A stretch of 64,000 nt of DNA, from contig JAWZYU010000025.1 of assembly GCA_038380435.1 (NCBI GenBank), positions 27,318,707 to 27,382,706 on the forward strand. Reading direction: 5' to 3'. Below, piece after piece: positions 34,578-45,616 of the stretch. A model generated the notes under the pieces. That model saw nothing but the letters and a program-made list of their open reading frames with translations, ran no database searches and was not told the DNA's origin. This DNA is from Ryuthela nishihirai (lineage: Eukaryota; Arthropoda; Arachnida; Araneae; Heptathelidae). Both the position numbers and the translations under genes were made by a program. Position 1 is the first letter of the stretch. Each line of letters opens with the position of its first letter.

Positions 34578-34754
34578 CTGTGTAAAGTTAGTATTTTATT
34601 TCCTTTTTTTTCTAAATTTTTGTTTTCATTTCTGTAGATCTACTTTATTTCCACAAATTATCGATAATTATCAATTTATCAGAGTTATGCTACATCGGAT
34701 GGCTGGCCTACAACTTGTTGCTGTGGATAGTTTATTTAGCATTGCATAGGATTT

Positions 34755-35175
34755 TTTTATTATTATTTCTTCATTTTCTAGTAAAAATCTTTGATCTTGT
34801 ATTGTTTCCTGAAAATGTTCGAAGTCTTGAATATGGAAGCAAAAAGTACTTCCTTGGCACAGATATCAGTCCTCATGTGGGAGCCCAATTTCAGCAAGGG
34901 TTTTTACATCCCTACTAAACTTACTGAGACATTTACTCCCCCTCTCTTTAGCAAAAATTCATATTTTTTTTCTTTAAATTACGAGTTTTTATGTTCATAT
35001 TGAATGATTTTTCAAAGCATCCCCCCCCCCCCCCACCTCAGGCTGTGCCACTCTGACAATACAGATGTTTTTTTTTTTTGTTTTTGTTTTTTGCTTTGGT
35101 GGACTGACTTTTCAGCACTTAGCAAAGATAAAATTTTAACAACCAAAAGAAAAAATTTGTGATGTTTGATAAAAA
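34755..35175 (+). repeat. Dispersed repeat E, copy 2, with conserved reading frame
   Basis: The plus strand encodes VLNMEAKSTSLAQIS (about 34810), MWEPNFSKG and FFSLNYEFLCSY (ends 35003), matching the minus-strand product of 15360-15665. A C-run follows, then an AGCACTTAGCAAAGATAAAA block equal to the complement of the 15430 region. No start or domain is identified. Confidence 0.6.
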
Positions 35176-35279
35176 AAAAAGCAGTCAAGAAACTGTTCCT
35201 CCATTTCCCAAACCGAACAGAAATTCCTATTAATACGAGCAATCCAAGTAACCTTCTATAATGCTGGCCAATATTTCAA

Positions 35280-35700
35280 AATATACTACACCAAAAAAAA
35301 TTCTTGAGAGAAATAAAAATCACGTTTCATCTAAATATTATATTATTTGGGAAGAAATTTACTTTCGATGAATATATAATTTAATATTTTTATTCATCGG
35401 GTTTTCCAAAATTAAGCCTTAATTGCATAGTCCGATTTTTTATTTTATTTTTACCTAATACTGTAAAAAAAGTCATTAAGATTTCTATGCTTTAAAATTT
35501 GCTTAAATTCTGTTTAATTTGGTATATGATATTTTCAGTTGATTAGTTATTTTTTTTGAAAAATTCCAAATTTAACTTGTTGATATGACTCAGCAGAGTT
35601 GGCAAAAAGCATGGACTTTTCTCAAAATATGATACCAAGAAAAGAATTACAAAACAGGCGTAATTCTCTTGCTTCAAGTAATATTAATTTTTTTGCTTTT
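35280..35700 (-). repeat. Dispersed repeat X, copy 2, uninterrupted
   Basis: The complement matches 10610-11129 plus 11927-11990 but lacks both the SINE-2 and the pogo-like insertion. The empty TA for the latter is at about 35332-35333. Confidence 0.8.
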
Positions 35701-36539
35701 CAGAAATAAATAGCCTTTCTATCCCATACCTTAATCTAAGGTATGGTTTATCTGTGAAGCACCCTTCATTGGAAACTTTATATATATATATATTTTAATA
35801 TGTAAATAGATCCTACAGTGGCATTGTGCTTTAAATTATTATCAAGTAAGAATTATACTGTGTTTATATTAGTATTTTTGTCATTTTAAGGAATTTCAGA
35901 AATGCTGATTTTAACTAGTTAGATTAAAATCTATTTTAAAAAACTTTAGCCATATTGTATCAAGAATTACCTAGAAAAATAACATCACTTCTGACAAATA
36001 TGGAAATCCTGTTGTTTTTTCCCCAAAGAGAATGGATTTCTTTTATTTTCCACCTTTATCACCGTCTAACAGTGGATATTTGAACTAATGGATAATTGAG
36101 AAATTTTATTAGTACCTATTCAACACACATAATTTTCATTTATCTCAAAATTGCATTTTCCAACCCTTTTGGTAGTAAATGGACAATTGGTTGCTACCAA
36201 TGGGAACCTCTTGACTACTACACTCTACTGTCAAAATTTAAAATTTCTAACATTAATAGATCATTTGCCGTTTTCCACCATTAGAGGGTGCTATTCCAAG
36301 TTTTTGCGAGATTCTGAAGATACAAATCATAATTTCATCAATGCCTATCCAGTCCAAAGAAGAATTTTATTTTATCTCTAAAAATAAAAAATCTAATATC
36401 TACAGAGAGATAAAGTGGACAACAAAGTGAAAACAATAGCTTTTTTTTTATCTAAATACCTTCCTCTGCAGCCAAAGACCATTTTCTAGGTTAGGTGGCT
36501 TCACTATGATGTATGAATTTGCCAAGATTATGATACAAG
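35701..36539 (+). repeat. AT-rich DNA with short repeat (35722-35830) and repeat Y copy (36185-36450)
   Basis: 36185-36450 is the best-preserved repeat Y copy: GGAACCTCTTGACTACTAC, AAATTTCTAACATTAATAG, AGAGGGTGCTATTCC and ACAAAGTGAAAACAATAGC. A hairpin-like CATACCTTAATCTAAGGTATGG lies at about 35726-35747. No gene. Confidence 0.5.
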
Positions 36540-37330
36540 AATGACTGAAATTTTTAACAAACAGGAAAGCTGGCAGGTAGACCAAGATTAGGGTGAAAAT
36601 CAATGCAAGCAGCTCAGCTTACAGATATTGCCAGGTCAAAGTCCATATGAAAGCACCAGTTAAAATCCTGCATGACAAATAAGATATGCCATCTACCAAA
36701 AAGGGATTCATAATGTTCTTTGCTACTATTCATGAGTATCACATTACACAACATCTGCAAACTGGAGACATCAGCTTGCTTGACTTTGCTCTCAAATTTC
36801 TCATATGAATGGAGATTGACAATACTTGGAGTATCCTTTGGGTGATGAGGCCTATTTCTGTTTGAATGATCACTCAGAATTGCAACATTTGGGTAATGAA
36901 AAACTTATAAAAGTACAAGATCCCTCTGCATTCACTGAAGGTCACAGTACAGTGTAGTTTCACAGCTACAACCTATGGGACCTATGTGGTATCAGGATAT
37001 GTTAATGACTATGATCTCAGCAATTCAGCAAAGGGGGTGCCCAGTTTTTTATGCAGGATTGGGCTTCTCTACCCATCACCTACTCTGTGCAACAGCTTCT
37101 ATAACTGCATACCATTAATAATAATCATCAGTTGGTGTTTTCAGACACTTCTCTTGACCTTTGTGGTTTTTGGTTGTGGTATTATTGGAAGGATAATATT
37201 ATGTGCCATGCTCACCATCAACCCCAATATGCTATGCTTTGAAGTTGAAAACATTGTGCAACATGAAGAGATATTCTGCATGACAGTGCCTACACTAAAC
37301 AGTTGATAAACTGAATATCCATTTCAGAAT
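36540..37330 (+). mobile_element. Mariner/IS630-type transposase remnant
   Basis: Shifting between frames gives GKPGRPR-like (AGRPRLG, about 36575), LQTGDISLLDFALKFL (about 36755), the first-D motif GDEAYFCLNDH (about 36845), HSLKVTVQC (about 36930), the second-D motif FMQDWASLPITYSVQQLL (about 37050), and CGFWLWYYWKDNIM (about 37165), where the third acidic residue is replaced by G. This is the usual order in IS630-Tc1-mariner transposases. Terminal repeats were not found. Non-functional. Confidence 0.65.
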
Positions 37331-38461
37331 ACCACTTATGCCCTTGGTTGCATAAATGTTAACTTTTTTGTTGCCATTCTTTAGCACATATGGACTGTAT
37401 GTATACCAAATTTTTACTCCATACAGTTCTGAATATTGGTATTTTATATTGGTATCTGACATACTTTTCATAAACATTGGAGTAGAATAACTGTTTTATA
37501 AAATATCATTATATATAAAATATGAAGAAATTTGAAACATATTAAATGATTTATCTTTGGGTTTTCCATTCTACTCTCTTATGATAAATATTAAACTTCT
37601 TACCTATTATAGCCAAAATCTTGTATATTCAAGGTAACCTCCATAATTCAAAATTCTTAGATTAAGGCAGTGGGAACATTTTTAGAAACTTGTAGGGTCA
37701 TTTGATTTGTGAAATCAATAATGGGGGCACTATCACCATCTAGTTTTCAACTAATTTTTTACAGAAGTTATTTTGATTTCTATTAAAGAGAGTGTTAGAA
37801 AATAATATTTGGTGAAAAAGAGTCATTGGCCTTGAAGAGGTTGGAAATCAGTGGGTTTTAAAGGGTCTCAGCTGACTACTTGAATAATTGAGTTTTATAA
37901 CACAGTTGCCTATGTTAGGTATGAAAAAAGCACTGTTGCCTAATGTATTGTAACATTGCTGTTTGTTAAGACATATAGCACTGAGAATGCTTGGAAGAAT
38001 AATTTGAGGCAAAATTTTGCTGTCATATTCAGACATTTTCAATTTTGCTCTAAGTTTTGATTAAGATTTATTGGGTTTAATTGAAAATATATTTTAATAG
38101 AAGTACAATGCATAACTTTTATAATTGTACATTATAACAAATTGCAAATTACTGACTTAAAAATGAAATTTTAGGTAAGTGACTGGAAAATTTTCTTTGC
38201 TTAGATTGCTTTTTACCTTTTTTTTTTTTGGTTTGATTCCCATCATTAAAGAAAGGGTGTATTATTATTTTTAACAAAGGGTGTATAAATAATAATAACC
38301 CTTTGTTTAATGGGTTAGATTTGGTTAGTTCTTACTTTGAAAGTGTTTATTGCTGACAGGATGAAACTTGATTTTTAAGTGAGCTGAATCTTTAAAGGCT
38401 AAAGGCCAAACATTTTTATTGGTTATCAAAATTGGATTGTTTTTATCTTTGAACAGCATTT
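37331..38461. other. Intron sequence without recognisable elements
   Basis: AT-rich with poly-T and TTATTATT-type runs near 38215-38300. Nothing recognised. Confidence 0.4.
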
Positions 38462-38696
38462 TTTTTTGCACACAATGGGCAAAATGGTGAGGTTATAAGT
38501 ACCCTTACAGCTCAGAGAAGGTTGAAGAAGGGGATCCATGGGACAGCTATTAGGTGATTAATGTGCATATGGTTTGGCTTAACATTCCATTGCTGTCAGT
38601 AGAGAAAATTCTCATTGCATCCACAGTTGACACTTAAACCTGGAAACTTGAGAGTATAAATCTGGTACATATCAACTGAACTAATCCTTAGGTCAT
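38462..38696 (-). mobile_element. SINE-1 copy, minus orientation, deleted and diverged
   Basis: CACACAATGGGCAAAATGGT, GCTCAGAGAAGGTTGAAGAA and ACACTTAAACCTGGAAACTT follow the reverse order of SINE-1. The central body is shortened. Confidence 0.7.
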
Positions 38697-39510
38697 CAGC
38701 AAATGTAGAAATAACCGTATATAATTATTAAAATATTTATATGTTAGGCCACTAGGAAACCAAATTCAAAACTCTCAGAACCTTTAAAATTATTTTTAAT
38801 AAAAAAATGACAAATTATATGAAATCTAACTGGATCTTTTTTAAAGCATTTTTTTAAACATAAAGCATTATGAATAGTGCAATATTTAATAGCACTACTG
38901 TTCCTAAATATTTTGACAAAAAATAATCATTAGACAATCTTTTAAAAAATACTGTTACTTTAGCAAATGATTTGATATGATAGTTATTTATGATTGAATA
39001 ACTTTTGAGATAAATTCTTCTGATTTATAATTAATGTTATATATTACACCTTCTGTAACTCTTGGCACTAAAAAGTAAAATTTAGCTAAACCTTGAAATC
39101 TATTATAAAAGTGCTAATATGGTTTTAAATGATGCAGTAATGAAATATTTTACCATAACATTGACATCAGAAGGTTTGCCTAGCATTTTCAAAGAGTATA
39201 GTTTATTTTTTTTTTGGTATTGAAAGATTTGATTCATCGTAAAATGATTTCACTGGGCAAATAGTATATGTATTAAAAGTATACCCAGTTATCGTTTTGC
39301 ATACTCTCCATTTATGTTTTCTCAAAGATGTATTTGTAAGAAAATATGCCACCTCTCAGAGATGTATGAAAATTTTATAGATATATAATTTGGGAAAAAA
39401 AGTCCCTGTTAAAAGCAAAGAAATGTGAAAGGTGATGCATCAAATTCAAGGGTCTTCACTGCATAAAAGGGGTATTTTGAAAACTTTCATTGCCACTTCT
39501 ATAAAATAAA
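38697..39510. other. Intron sequence without recognisable elements
   Basis: AT-rich. Nothing recognised on either strand. Confidence 0.4.
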
Positions 39511-39572
39511 TAAATAAATACCCCCTCAAGCAGCTGCTTGCCACAGAGGTCTGACAGGAGCCTGTCAGGTAT
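39511..39572 (-). mobile_element. SINE-2 fragment, 3' end, minus orientation
   Basis: AAATAAATAAATA tail complement followed by CCCCCTCAAGCAGCTGCTTG and GGTCTGACAGGAGCCTGTCA. The rest is missing. Confidence 0.8.
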
Positions 39573-39867
39573 ATATGCCATCTACCAGGTGGTAAATGTA
39601 GTGTAATGGAGGAGATGAGCAAAAAGGAGTAAATTCATCTTCACAAGAACCAAAGTTGATTGAGAACTCTCCAGATGAAGGTGACAATGCACAAGAATTA
39701 TTTAAAGAATTCAACCAATCACTTCTTTAAGAATTTATGATCTAAAATGCACCCAAAACTTGGTAGCTAGAGACCATTGAGGTATGTGTTGTTGCTCAAA
39801 ATAATGCATTACCACTAGGAGAATTAGCTGAAATTTGGCATACAAGTATGTATATGTAAAATAAAAA

Positions 39868-39926
39868 AAAATGCCTCCTCAAGCAGCTGCTTGCCACAGA
39901 GATCTGACAGGAGCCTATCAGTTATG
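39868..39926 (-). mobile_element. SINE-2 fragment, 3' end, minus orientation
   Basis: CTCAAGCAGCTGCTTGCCAC and AGATCTGACAGGAGCCTATC after an A-rich start, the same end as the fragment at 39511. Confidence 0.8.
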
Positions 39927-39984
39927 AGTTGCTAAATGATTTCACCTACATCTTGGTTGGATATAGTGTGAAGGCTATATAAAA

Positions 39985-40220
39985 CAATCTCATGCCTGGT
40001 CTAGTGGTTAGTGCACCTGACTACAAACCAGCAGGCATATAGTTGTGTATGTTGTGTGAGAAACCAGGACAAGCCCATAGAGCTTCTAGGTTATCCCCAT
40101 CCTTTGTGAAGGGGAGTACCTTTATATTGCATAGTCCTTAGACTTTTGTTTTTGCTGATTGGTTTTGGCATGTGCTCAACAATTTGTGGTTGGGCAGTTA
40201 GAACTAAATAAAGATAGTTC
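39985..40220 (+). mobile_element. Possible third tRNA-derived SINE (single copy here)
   Basis: Opens CATGCCTGGTCTAGTGGTTA and GTGCACCTGACTACAAACCA, an A-box and anticodon-stem-like arrangement, and ends near GAACTAAATAAAGATAG. The B-box is not clear. Without a second copy the borders are guesses. Confidence 0.4.
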
Positions 40221-40739
40221 TTTGATTTTTTTTAAAGAAACTGAATTAATGGTGTTTAGTGGGCTGGAATGTTGCAATTGCTCAGAATATTAGCACAAGA
40301 GTTGAATATTACAAAGTGGATAATTGAAGGTACATATTGCAGTAGGTCAGGAGCACTGCCTGGACAGCTGTTGAACAAAAGGTGGGAAATTAAATATCTG
40401 CAAACTTTCAAGTGATTTAGTTTGTCTAAAGTTTAATTAGAAACTATTTTAAAGTATAAAATGAAATAATTTGCTATTAAGACATTATTTAAAAGATTAA
40501 ATATTTTAAATAGATTGCACTAGTTGAATTTTAAGATATGTAGGTGTGTTGATTTTAGTTCTATATTTAAATATTACTTCTGTTAGTGAACTGTCTGGGC
40601 CCATTCGATCTAGGTGGCTCTTTTCAGAACCTATATAAAACAAGCCCTAGACAAAAAGATGGTTAATGCAGTTTGTAGACTAATAAAGCATGATGTCAAG
40701 AACAGTAGTAAAATCATTCACAGTATTTTTTCTGAAATA

Positions 40740-41268
40740 CAGGGTCATTATTTTAAAAAATCATATTTTAAATGCTATATTTTATTAATTAAGTAACAAA
40801 AAGTAATTGTATGTACAAAATGTCAAGAAACCAACAAAGTTTTGTGTTCAGTAGGTCCTGCCATCCTCTCAGACCTTCTACTCTGGCATATAAACTGACA
40901 GGCTCCTGTCAGACCTCTGTGGCAAGCAGCTGCTTGAGGGGGTATTTATTTTTTTTATTTAGACTTCATTGTGGGCTCCATTGATGTCATGGCAAATGCC
41001 CATGTAATAGCTGCAGTGATTCTTTCTTTTAAAATTTGCCATTTTTTTTCCATTAAAAAAAGATTAATAACAGTTATGCAATAGTCAATACCAAACATTC
41101 ACCTTTGGACTACGACACATTCTGCTACATCTCAAGACATTGCATTTGATCCTAACTTCAAGCTATCATAAAGGAATCTTTAAGTGTTTCTTGACATTTT
41201 TGACACATAATTACTTCCGTTAATAAAATATAGCACTTTAAAATATGAGTTCTTTTATAATGACCCTG
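40740..41268. mobile_element. Non-autonomous DNA transposon with TIRs of about 85-95 bp
   Basis: The left end CAGGGTCATTATTTTAAAAA and its complement at the right end (…TTTTATAATGACCCTG) extend inward about 90 bp (40740-40835, 41187-41268), flanked by TA. The interior has no transposase and carries a SINE-2 insertion. The superfamily is likely Tc1/mariner by the TA flank. Confidence 0.8.
40840..40968 (+). mobile_element. SINE-2 copy lacking the tRNA head
   Basis: Runs from GTAGGTCCTGCCATCCTCTC through CTGACAGGCTCCTGTCAGAC to GCTTGAGGGGGTATTTATTT. It lies inside the MITE at 40740-41268 and is therefore younger than it. Confidence 0.85.
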
Positions 41269-42242
41269 TATTTGTGTGGAGGGGGCTAAGCTCTTACAAC
41301 CCAATACATCTACAGCCAATTAGAGAGTAAACATTTATGCAGTCGGATCATTTATGGATCAACTAGTGTTAGTGAGCACTATTAATAGAAGGCTGTAGGA
41401 AAATAGTCTGTATTTGAAATGGCTATTTTTGCAACTGCAGCTCCAGGTTTGTAATAGAGAAACAAAGCTTTGTTGGTGCAGAAATTTAAGAAAAAAGATT
41501 TTGATACATGTAAAAAACTGGAATAATAAAGCCTTGTGAATGAGCCAGGCAAAAAAAGGACTTAAATATTTTTAATTTATGGAGTGAGAAAATTTTTATT
41601 ATATTTTGGAGTGAAGAAAAAAAAAATTTTCTTCACTCCAAAATTTTAATTTATGGAGTGAGAAAAAAAAATGTAGTGTACCAATGCAAACTATATGCAT
41701 TCTTAAGACTCAATTTGTACCTGACCTGAAGAGCAGGTAAACACAAAATTGGTGGGCAGGATTCTTCAAACACATACATAATTAGCAAATGTATTTTGTA
41801 TCATAGACTGTTGGGAGTGCCAAAGAACTGATGTGTTAGCATCATATTAATGCAAAATGACATCCAACTTTGGTTAACAGAACACCATCACATGACACCA
41901 TTTTATAATAAGAGACCTCCATCAAACATGCTTGTTTATGGAATATAGTATGCCCCCTCTCCTGCTTATGATTGACAGATCTGACAGTGAATTCTTCAAC
42001 AGCTGTCATTTGGTCCCCAAACATCTATATCTTTATGTATCACAATTTTTGACCCGCTCTACATTACACCACTGTTTTAAATTAACCATTTTGTTCATAA
42101 TGTAATCTAATATTATCTTCATTAATAATTGTTCTTGACATTTTGAAAGTGATTGTTTTGCTTTTAATTTTTTTTTTCATCTTTCCTTTTGCTATTTTAT
42201 TTTTCAATGCATAATAGTTTGAATTACGTTTTCTTTTTACAG
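41269..42242. other. Intron sequence with a perfect-type hairpin (about 41604-41646); acceptor at the end
   Basis: TTTTGGAGTGAAGAAAA and its complement are separated by an A-run. No gene seen. It ends with a pyrimidine tract and CTTTTTACAG acceptor at 42242. Confidence 0.5.
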
Positions 42243-42459
42243 AAACACTTGTCTGATGTTAAGCATTCACAAAATTTTGAAATTGTCAAGCAAGCAGATA
42301 TAGGTATATCTGGTGATATTAACTGTACAGAGAAAAACTCGTGTTTCCTGTGTAACATGAAATTTCTAAGTCCAGAAATTTGCAATAAGCATCTTCTCCA
42401 TGTTCATATGAAATGGGTTGATAAAGATCTTTTAGATCATTCAAAAGAAAAGAGTTCAG
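42243..42459 (+). CDS. C2H2 zinc-finger protein, internal exon D: end of split finger plus one finger
   Basis: Starts KHLSDVKHSQ in phase 0; joined to exon C this completes C-x2-C-x12-H-x5-H exactly. A second finger follows, CFLCNMKFLSPEICNKHLLH and VH. The exon ends in phase 1 at SSG before a GTAAGT donor at 42460. The first 18 in-frame codons upstream of 42243 belong to the intron. Confidence 0.93.
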
Positions 42460-42490
42460 GTAAGTAATTTGATATTTTTGTATACATTCC

Positions 42491-42580
42491 TTAGGGCGTA
42501 CACTGCCAAAACTGCAAAAATATAATTCACCAAACCTGCATATATGGCCAAAAAGGCATTATGAGGGCAATACGAGAAAA
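42491..42580 (-). repeat. Repeat H, copy 1, coding-like hydrophobic frame
   Basis: About 90 bp nearly identical to 43183-43285 in direct orientation. The minus-strand frame reads CPHNAFLAIYAGLVNYIFAV and continues LAVYALRN in both copies, with substitutions that mostly keep the frame. It lies in intron 4 of the zinc-finger gene. Confidence 0.55.
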
Positions 42581-43182
42581 AAATTTCAATTTTTAAAAAA
42601 TGCTAAAATTTCAGGCTAACTTTTATATATTTAAAATAGACATTTCTGAACTCATAAAAAGGCTCCTCTTATTTGGTGTTCTATATTTAAAACATTCCTC
42701 CACTAGCTGTCTGACAACTCCAGCGAATTACTTGACTTATGTTAGATTCAAACATACTGTTTTCAATTGGAAGCAAGGTAAGTATTCTTAAAATGTTTTT
42801 TTTTTATCGAAGATTCTAGGTCACTATTGTGAAAGTGTGGTCATACTTTTTTTTTTCTGTTTTAATATATTTTGTGGTTTAATACTGTTTCGGTGTTTCT
42901 AGATTATTGTTATCATTTATCAAATATGCTTTACGAATTGAATGCAATGAAAAAAATCAATATATATATATTTTATGCTCCTCCATCACTATCACATGAT
43001 TGGCCATGTAATAGCAACAGAGGTTGGCTTTGATTTGAAACCATTAGTGCTCTGTGTTGTTCACTGGATACTTAGCAGAGTAGTGCAAGTATTGAATTTT
43101 TTAATTTCCCATTTTTAAAAAAAAAATGTGTTCACGAAATTCCCTGACAAGATATTTTGGATAAAGTTGAGCTAGAAATATA
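42581..43182. other. Spacer between the two copies of repeat H
   Basis: AT-rich, no feature recognised. Confidence 0.35.
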
Positions 43183-43285
43183 TTCCTTAGAGCATACACT
43201 GCCAAAACTGCAAAAATTCCATTCACCAAGCCTGCATATGTGGCCAAATATGCATTATGGAGGCAATTAATATGAGAAACCAAAT
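43183..43285 (-). repeat. Repeat H, copy 2, coding-like hydrophobic frame
   Basis: The minus strand encodes NCLHNAYLATYAGLVNGIFA then VLAVYALRNIFLAQLYPK within an open stretch from 43283 to 43101. The sequence is one predicted hydrophobic segment flanked by polar residues. Function and class are unknown. Confidence 0.55.
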
Positions 43286-43295
43286 TGTACAGAAC

Positions 43296-43797
43296 ATTAA
43301 CCCCCCCTCCCCAATCCTGCCCTCAGTAGGAGACACGGGTGGGCTTGAAAAGTCTGTTGAATGGGAAAAAATAAAGCCATGGTCTTGTGTGTAGAGAACC
43401 ATACCATGTAACTTTAAAAGAACATGCTGGATGGTCTTGACAGGAGACTACCATTTGTCTCCTAAGCTATCCAGTGGTCCACCACTACCTTTTATAATTC
43501 TTTGGAGTCCATGTGGTGGTGATTTAGCCCATTGTATACAAAAAAGTGCCTCTGAGAGGTAAAACAGCCTAATCCATGTACAGGAGAGTCCTATCCTGTG
43601 CATGTTAAAAACATGCTGGATGGCCTAGATGGAAACTGCAAATTACAAGCCTATTGTACTACCATTTGAGCCTCCCCCTCCCCTACCTAGATGGGAGTAG
43701 ACTTCCATTTTTCTCTTAACAGCCCTTGGATCCTTGTGGCTTGACTTGCCCATTGCATGCAAAAAGGTGCCACTCAGATAAAATAATAGAACAGCCT
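43296..43797 (+). mobile_element. SINE-1 remnants, two overlapping or duplicated pieces, headless
   Basis: The first piece (43296-43582) runs from CCTCAGTAGGAGACACGGGT to TAAAACAGCCTAATCC. The second (43583-43797) restarts at ACAGGAGAGTCCTATCCTGT and runs to the GTGCCACTCAGATAAAAT end, with an inverted scrap of the head (GGAAACTGCAAATTACAAGC, 43632-43670) in the middle. Strongly diverged. Confidence 0.75.
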
Positions 43798-43960
43798 ATA
43801 AGTGAATTAGAAATCTGCATTTCTTTCTTTTTTAAACTTGCAATTTTTAAATTTACATCAACAAGTACAATTTTCCTATATTTTACTAGCTTTTCAAGAT
43901 AAAAATTGGTTTCTTTTAATTTTCTATTTCAAATTATTTAAAATTCTTAGGTTTACTATA

Positions 43961-44039
43961 CACAGTCGTATCAGAATAATATGACCACCTACGATAGTAT
44001 ATGTATGGTAGGTGGTTATATTATTCTGATACAACTGTG
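43961..44039. mobile_element. 79-bp MITE made only of Tc1 terminal repeats
   Basis: CACAGTCGTATCAGAATAAT and ATGACCACCTAC on the left face their complement on the right with a centre of about 14 bp, flanked by TA (43959-43960, 44040-44041). These are the termini of the Tc1-like element at 1719-2917. Confidence 0.92.
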
Positions 44040-44561
44040 TATATTGCAATTGTAAAAAAGAATAATTTTTCAAAATCTTTATATATCTAAAATGAGACTT
44101 TTATGATTTGATTTATTAAATTGAAAAGTTGATTGAAATTATTTAGTGGCACCACTTCACTGGATAACAGAATCTACAAAAGTTTTATTTTTTAAAGATG
44201 GGACTTATTCTTATGATATTTCAATTACTCTTTCATCACAGTTAATGATACAAATTAAAGAAAAAAAATTGAGATTTTGAAATGTTTGCCATTATTCATT
44301 ATTTTAAATTTAGTGTTAATGGAAGCTAAATTCAGAGTGATTTTGATTGCAACTTCAATGCTTCATATGAGCTTTATATTCCATATAATGTCTTTAACTG
44401 ACTTCTTAATTCTTGTTTTTAGATATATATATTACTTTTGAAGCAATTTTTCTGTAGCACTTTGTTATACTAATGGATTGCCAATCACTAAATATTTAAT
44501 ACTTTATCTTATAAAAACTGCATATGAATTTTAAAAATGAAAAATTGTATGAAAGGAAGTA
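44040..44561. other. Intron sequence without recognisable elements
   Basis: AT-rich. Nothing recognised. Confidence 0.4.
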
Positions 44562-45404
44562 GAGTAAACCCTCCATGTGTGCGAATTCTAACATATGCTA
44601 ACTATCTTTAATGCCTCTTTTTTTGTATGCAAACCAAAATTCAAATATGTGAGTTAAGCCCAATGTTTAGCTGCTACTGTCATTATTAATAACGAGATGC
44701 TCATGGTAAATATTTAGCTACTGCTGTCATTATTAATAATGAGAAGAAATGCTACATTTTTAGCCACATTTACATTACAATCTACATTAAATTATTTGCA
44801 CCTTGGGAACTTTAAAAAAAGTGCAATTATGCCTGGACCCATGAAGGAGAAGAGGAAGATCGTGAGCTTAGAAAAGAAGCTTGTGATTATCTCAAGGATT
44901 GAAGCCGGTTGAATGTTCATCAGCCATAGTATATGCATTTGGAATTAATGAATGCGTGGTGCACACCATTTGCACAAAGGAGGCCATAAAGGCATCTGTG
45001 CAGCAGACTAAGTCTGTGTGATTGTTATGTAAAATTTTTTTAACTTTTCAGTTTCTATTTATGTACCTTTTACAAAAATATAGTAAAATAATTTCTTCTA
45101 AACTTTTGTTTTCTATCACTTTTTATTTGTATAACTTTATGTAATTTACGTAAATAATTAGTTTACTAAAAAGTATATAGATGTAATTGCAAGCGATCAC
45201 AGAACCTAACCCCTTATATCCTATTGTTTCTTAAGTTCTGTTTGCATGAATTTAATGTGTGCAAGCAAGCAAAGAATTTAATGAAGATTTTTTTAATAGG
45301 TTAAGAATGAATCAATAAATTTTTGATTTTCACACTATACCACATTACAAAACAAGGTGCAAGATTTTTGGAGAACGGAACTCTCTCATACATGGAGGGT
45401 CGAG
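44562..45404 (+). mobile_element. Tigger/pogo-like element with remnant of a CENP-B-type HTH
   Basis: The ends share ACCCTCCATGT as inverted repeats (44568-44579 and about 45389-45399) with TA flanks. A frame from ATG at 44829 reads MPGPMKEKRKIVSLEKKLVI then ISRIEAG; after one frameshift it continues SAIVYAFGINECVVHTICTK and EAIKASVQQ, the CENP-B/psq helix-turn-helix signature of Tigger transposases. The DDE part is absent, so it is internally deleted. A 45-bp tandem duplication lies at about 44668-44755. Confidence 0.82.
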
Positions 45405-45616
45405 TATTTATGTTGAATTTATTTAAAAACGTATAAATTGATTTTTTTCTTCAGTAGAAAAATTCTTAAAATTGAATTTTTAAGTTGCTTTTAAAGTTGC
45501 ATTTCAAAATTAGCTTATTTTTTGTTATAAAGGTGAATTTATTTGTGAATATTATTTGAGACTTTCCTTATTTCGCACATTTTAATTTATCGGCTCTTTT
45601 TTCCCGTATATTGCAG

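Noticed and set aside
39600..39735. Coding-like stretch ENSPDEGDNAQELFKEFNQS on the plus strand in intron 3
   Set aside because: Short, closed by stops on both sides, no acceptor/donor pair that keeps the zinc-finger frame, and it lies between SINE-2 fragments.
42491..43285. Direct repeats interpreted as LTRs of a small retroelement
   Set aside because: No primer-binding site, polypurine tract, target duplication or TG...CA borders; the interior has no gag/pol-like frame.
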